From positions 1 to 64,000 of the forward strand of contig NZ_WJOK01000004.1 in NCBI RefSeq assembly GCF_009649785.1: DNA of 64,000 nucleotides, written 5' to 3'. Each line of letters begins with the position of its first letter. Position 1 is the stretch's first letter. A model generated the notes under the pieces. The model had not been told where the DNA came from. It ran no database searches and was given only the letters and a program-made list of their open reading frames with translations. A program made the translations under genes and the position numbers. Origin of the DNA: Agrobacterium tumefaciens. GTDB taxonomy: Bacteria > Pseudomonadota > Alphaproteobacteria > Rhizobiales > Rhizobiaceae. This document shows, one piece after another, positions 60,614 through 64,000 of the stretch.

Positions 60614-61644
60614 GACCATCTCAAGACAAACCACGGCTGTTGATCGCCATGCGGAACGAGCTTCCCGAAGGTTTCTTTGGTTCGCGCGAATGGGCACGTA
60701 TGAATGCCGTAACCGACATCATACCGGGTTTCCCCTACACGGATTTCGACACGGAAGCGGGAGCAGAAGCGTTGGCCGAGGCGGACATTTTGCTCGCCGC
60801 CTGGGGCACGCCATCCCTGACACGCGAGCGCCTCGCCCGTGCGCCAAAGCTCAGGATGGTCGCTTATGCCGCGTCCTCGGTGCGCGCTGTTGCCCCCGCC
60901 GAATTCTGGGAAACATCCGATATTCTTATCACCACGGCGGCATCGGCCATGGCCGTGCCGGTTGCCGAGTTTACCTATGCGGCAATCATCATGTGCGGCA
61001 AGGATGTGTTTCGTCTGAGAGACGAGCATCGGGTAGAGCGCGGCACCGGCGGTTTTGGCAGCAGACGTGGCATGAGCCTGCCCTATCTCGGCAATCATTC
61101 CCGCAAAGTCGGCATCGTCGGCGCGTCACGGATTGGTCGGCTTGTCATGGAGATGCTCACGCGCGGAAAATTCGAGATCGCCGCCTACGACCCTTTTCTT
61201 TCGGTGGAAGACGCGGCCGCAATTGGTGCTACGAAAATGGAGCTCGACGAGCTTCTCGCCTGGTGCGATGTGGTCTCCCTGCACGCGCCGATCCTGCCTG
61301 AAACCCGCCACATGATTGGTGCCCGCGAACTGGCGCTGCTGGCGGATCATGCGATCTTCATCAACACCGCACGGGGCTGGCTGGTCGATCACGACGCATT
61401 GCTGGCCGAGGCACTTTCCGGGCGGCTGCGTATCCTGATCGATACACCGGAGCCGGAACCCTTGCCGACGGATAGCCCATTCTACGATTTGCCCAATGTC
61501 GTGCTCACCCCCCACATTGCCGGGGCGCTGGGAAATGAATTGCGGGCGCTGTCCGATCTCGCCATTACCGAGATCGAACGTTTCGTCGCGGGGCAAGCCG
61601 CGCTTCACCCGGTCCATAAACAGGATATGGAGCGTATGGCATGA
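60610..61644 (+). CDS. D-isomer-specific 2-hydroxyacid dehydrogenase
   Basis: 344 residues. The NAD loop is VGIVGASRIGRLVMEML, with Ser-Arg in place of the usual x-G of GxGxxG. The catalytic Arg is in FINTARGWLVDHDAL, the Glu in IDTPEPEPLP and the His in VLTPHIAGAL. The family reduces 2-oxo acids to D-2-hydroxy acids or the reverse, in the cytoplasm. Overlaps both neighbours by 4 bases. A role in handling a 2-keto sugar acid is plausible. Confidence 0.88.
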   Translation: MRPSQDKPRLLIAMRNELPEGFFGSREWARMNAVTDIIPGFPYTDFDTEAGAEALAEADILLAAWGTPSLTRERLARAPKLRMVAYAASSVRAVAPAEFWETSDILITTAASAMAVPVAEFTYAAIIMCGKDVFRLRDEHRVERGTGGFGSRRGMSLPYLGNHSRKVGIVGASRIGRLVMEMLTRGKFEIAAYDPFLSVEDAAAIGATKMELDELLAWCDVVSLHAPILPETRHMIGARELALLADHAIFINTARGWLVDHDALLAEALSGRLRILIDTPEPEPLPTDSPFYDLPNVVLTPHIAGALGNELRALSDLAITEIERFVAGQAALHPVHKQDMERMA

Positions 61645-62438
61645 GCGCTTTCGATTATTGTTTTTCAACGCTTGGCTGTTCCGAACTTAGCCTGCACGAA
61701 GCGGCCGATCTGGCACAGAGGCATGGCATCGTGCATGTGGAGTTGCGCACGCTCTCCGGTACGGTCGACCTCATCCCGGCACTCACTGCCGAATTTGCTA
61801 CTCCTTCCAGATTTGCAGCCTTTCTGGCCGAAAGTGATCTCGAGGTTGCCGCCCTAAACACATCCATTCGCCTGTTCGGCAGCACCGATCTTTCCGCCGT
61901 CGAGCCCTTTATAGACTGGGCGGAAGCCGCAAACATTTCCTATCTGCGCATCTTCGACGGTGGCAAACAGTTGGGACAGGATGAGATGACGCAGGCAGCG
62001 GGCCTGTTGGACAACTGGCAATCGCTGCGACTATCACGCGGTCTGAATGTCGACCTCATGATCGAAACACACGACGCGCTGGCTGATTTCGAGCAGCTTC
62101 TCGCCTTCATCGCGTGCGTGCCAGCATCGAAGCTCTTGTGGGACACTCACCACACCTGGGCCAAAGGCAGCGATCTCAAAATCCTTTGGCAACACATCGC
62201 ACAAAATGTCGTCCATCTGCACGTCAAGGACAGCACCACGGACAGCGATGGCCGACGACGCTACGTATTGCCCGGCCATGGCGATTTCCCCATGGCGGAA
62301 CTGCTTTCGCTTCTTCAGTCGGATGAACGACATATCCCTCTCAGTCTGGAATGGGAACGCCACTGGCATCCCGAACTGTCCCCGCTGGACGATGCGCTAA
62401 GGGCTGCGCGCAGCTGGTGGCGACAAGGAGCTTTTTAA
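61641..62438 (+). CDS. TIM-barrel sugar phosphate isomerase/epimerase
   Basis: 265 residues, xylose-isomerase-like barrel (AP_endonuc_2 fold). Metal-ligand candidates follow the family order: IETHD (Glu), LLWDTHHTW (Asp, His), VHLHVKDS (His) and LSLEWERHW (Glu). Relatives epimerise ketoses, isomerise hydroxypyruvate or dehydrate inositol derivatives, so substrate is open. The start overlaps the dehydrogenase stop (ATGA) and its stop overlaps the next start (TAATG). Confidence 0.82.
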   Translation: MSAFDYCFSTLGCSELSLHEAADLAQRHGIVHVELRTLSGTVDLIPALTAEFATPSRFAAFLAESDLEVAALNTSIRLFGSTDLSAVEPFIDWAEAANISYLRIFDGGKQLGQDEMTQAAGLLDNWQSLRLSRGLNVDLMIETHDALADFEQLLAFIACVPASKLLWDTHHTWAKGSDLKILWQHIAQNVVHLHVKDSTTDSDGRRRYVLPGHGDFPMAELLSLLQSDERHIPLSLEWERHWHPELSPLDDALRAARSWWRQGAF

Positions 62439-63685
62439 TGCGCATAGCCGAAATTCACCTCACACCGGTCGCCATTCCCGACAGACCGCTACTGAACTGT
62501 AAAGGCGTGCATCAGCCGCATGCGTTGCGCACCGTCATCGAGGTCATATGTGACGACGGTACGGTCGGCCTTGGTGAAAGTTACGGAAGTATCAAGGCGC
62601 TGGATGGGTTGCGACGGGCGGCCCCTGCCCTGATCGGGCTCGACCCGTTTCATCTTCACGAGCTGAAATCTCGCGTCATCACCGCATTGCCCGGCAGTGG
62701 CGGCATCAATGCCAAATCGGCGGTGGCCGATCACAAGTTGACGGACGTGGTTGCCTCAGCCTTTGAGGTCCCCTGCCTCGACATTCAGGGCAAGCTTCTC
62801 GGGCGGCCGGTCTCGGACCTGCTTGGTGGCGCCATTCGTACCAGCGTTCCGTTTAGCGCCTACCTGTTTTTCAAATTCGCAGCCCATATAGGTGAAGCCC
62901 CGGATGAATGGGGAGAGGTTCTTACGCCTGATCAGATGGTTGGCGAAGCCCGCTGGATGGTCGACACATACGGTTTCCAGTCGCTGAAGCTCAAGGGTGG
63001 CGTGCTGCATCCGGATCTCGAGATCGAGACCATGCTGAAGCTTCGGGAAGCTTTTCCCGATCATCCGCTGCGGATCGACCCCAATGGCGGCTGGACTGTG
63101 GACACGGCCATCTACATCGCACGCAAGCTTGAGAATATCCTTGAATATCTCGAGGATCCGGTCATCGGTGTGGATCAGATGGCACAAGTCGCAGCCGCTA
63201 CGTCGATCCCGCTCGCCACGAACATGATCGTCCTTGAATTCGACCAGATCGCCGCGGCCTTCCGCAAAAATGCGGTGCAGATTGTGCTGTCAGATCACCA
63301 TTATTGGGGTGGATTGCGCGCCTCGACCCATCTCGGGAAGATTTGCGAGACACTGGGTCTTGGTGTCTCCATGCATTCCAACTCGCATCTCGGCATCACA
63401 CTGGCGGCAATGGTCCATGCTGCCGCCGCAACGCCGAACCTGAGCTTCGATTGCGACACGCATTACCCATGGACCGGTGTCGACGTGATCGAGGGCACGC
63501 CGTTCACGTTCCGTGGCGGCCGCCTCGATGTCCCCAATGGGCCGGGACTTGGCGTGACGCTCGATCGGCAAAAACTCACCGAACTTGCGGCACTTTACGA
63601 ACAGACCTCGATGAAAGAACGCGATGATACAGCCTATATGAAGCTCTTCGACCCAGACTATGAAAGACGTGTGCCACGCTGGTGA
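62438..63685 (+). CDS. Enolase-superfamily acid-sugar dehydratase, glucarate-dehydratase-like
   Basis: 415 residues from the ATG at 62438, which overlaps the previous stop (TAATG) and has AAGGAG upstream. K184-L-K186-G-G is the KxK base motif, D214 (RIDPNGGW) and E239 (YLEDP) are metal ligands, and SDHHYWGGLR and MHSNSHLG (H313/H317) are the glucarate-dehydratase-type second base region. It should remove water from an aldarate such as glucarate to give a 5-keto-4-deoxy acid. It is the last gene of the operon and extends the locus from alginate to uronate/aldarate chemistry. Confidence 0.85.
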   Translation: MRIAEIHLTPVAIPDRPLLNCKGVHQPHALRTVIEVICDDGTVGLGESYGSIKALDGLRRAAPALIGLDPFHLHELKSRVITALPGSGGINAKSAVADHKLTDVVASAFEVPCLDIQGKLLGRPVSDLLGGAIRTSVPFSAYLFFKFAAHIGEAPDEWGEVLTPDQMVGEARWMVDTYGFQSLKLKGGVLHPDLEIETMLKLREAFPDHPLRIDPNGGWTVDTAIYIARKLENILEYLEDPVIGVDQMAQVAAATSIPLATNMIVLEFDQIAAAFRKNAVQIVLSDHHYWGGLRASTHLGKICETLGLGVSMHSNSHLGITLAAMVHAAAATPNLSFDCDTHYPWTGVDVIEGTPFTFRGGRLDVPNGPGLGVTLDRQKLTELAALYEQTSMKERDDTAYMKLFDPDYERRVPRW

Positions 63686-63881
63686 CGAGAAGATGCCATG
63701 TTACACCCTCGTCAACCTCGAGGCAGCACACCTGTCCTCCTTACCCAGATCGTGACAGTCTTCGCGGTAATCGCTTTCGCAGGGGCGGCAAATCAGCTCG
63801 CTCGGCATTCTAGAGCCCGTGCACGATACCGCCCCCGCATAACGGACAACTAGCCGCTACACATTTATAACCGTGTCTATC

Positions 63882-64000
63882 TCAATTCACATGCGGATCT
63901 CTGTCGCGCAAAAGACGAGACGCGGCGATGACACCATCTTCCGGTGCAAGTAGATCGTGTCTTTCGGCAAAGGCCACGAACAAACCGCGGGCGGTCTCCG
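63882..64000 (-). CDS. 3' end of an unidentified gene
   Basis: Reading leftward, the frame from the window edge runs 38 codons and stops at TGA (63884-63882). The tail contains GLFVAFAERHDLLAPEDGVI and SRLLRDRDPHVN. Codon use is that of a normal gene here. It is too short for family assignment. The 196 bases between the dehydratase stop and this gene hold no clear terminator. Confidence 0.5.
   Translation of the reverse strand, partial: ETARGLFVAFAERHDLLAPEDGVIAASRLLRDRDPHVN

Noticed and set aside
1..64000. CRISPR arrays, rRNA, tRNA, complete insertion sequences or prophage genes
   Set aside because: No regularly spaced repeats, RNA-gene sequence blocks, transposase motifs or phage structural genes were seen; a tRNA scan program would be needed to exclude tRNAs fully.

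Overview
The window looks like a roughly 60% GC accessory region (chromid, megaplasmid or variable chromosomal part) of an alphaproteobacterium of the Rhizobiales, close to Agrobacterium/Rhizobium/Ochrobactrum. The reasons are the many ABC and TRAP uptake systems, the PhnA-like membrane protein, ATGA-overlapped operons and, above all, a 776-residue PL15 alginate lyase with the same length and key residue numbers as I remember for Agrobacterium Atu3025. The taxonomic call is inference. I saw no rRNA, tRNA, CRISPR array, complete insertion sequence or prophage.

Layout. 0-3.5 kb: a vgrG remnant with an in-frame stop, an MFS exporter, a PhnA-like membrane protein translationally coupled to an unlisted 24-residue membrane peptide, and a hypothetical protein. 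3.6-12.2 kb: a redox/stress block (cytochrome P460, DipZ-type thiol reductase, two alpha/beta hydrolases, an OmpR/EnvZ-type two-component pair, a FitAB/VapBC toxin-antitoxin pair, and Ohr). Four promoters here carry the same 17-bp direct-repeat box GGANAC-N5-GGATAC. It is a candidate operator for the response regulator encoded in the middle of the block. 12.6-13.4 kb: an exported metal-dependent cyclase.

14.2-25.1 kb: a plus-strand operon with a TRAP transporter, SDR, IclR regulator, SCP-x-like thiolase, acyl-CoA synthetase, second SDR and a protein made of two fused PPC/DUF296 domains. Facing it is a minus-strand pair that is the same two-domain protein split into two genes, plus a divergent Lrp-type regulator. 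25.2-34.4 kb: two paralogous hydantoinase/oxoprolinase-type operons (hyuA-hyuB), separated by a TetR and an IclR regulator. A clear 24-bp operator lies between the TetR gene and the first hyuA. 34.8-40.1 kb: a peptide/opine-family ABC importer, divergent from the second hyuAB.

40.3-50.5 kb: a second amine/amino-acid module with three DadA-type FAD oxidases, an aspartase-family lyase, a polar amino-acid ABC importer, an SDR and an IclR regulator. It would suit uptake and oxidative cleavage of N-substituted amino acids. 50.9-63.7 kb: the alginate locus, with GntR regulator, ABC importer (ATPase, two LplB/LplC-like permeases, binding protein), PL15 exolyase and an SDR in the position of the DEH reductase. 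It continues without a break into an SGNH esterase, a 2-hydroxyacid dehydrogenase, a TIM-barrel isomerase and a glucarate-dehydratase-like enolase. The last 119 bases hold the 3' end of an unidentified minus-strand gene.

The observations I rank highest are the shared direct-repeat box, the fused versus split PPC proteins, and the alginate operon extended by a possible deacetylase and acid-sugar enzymes.
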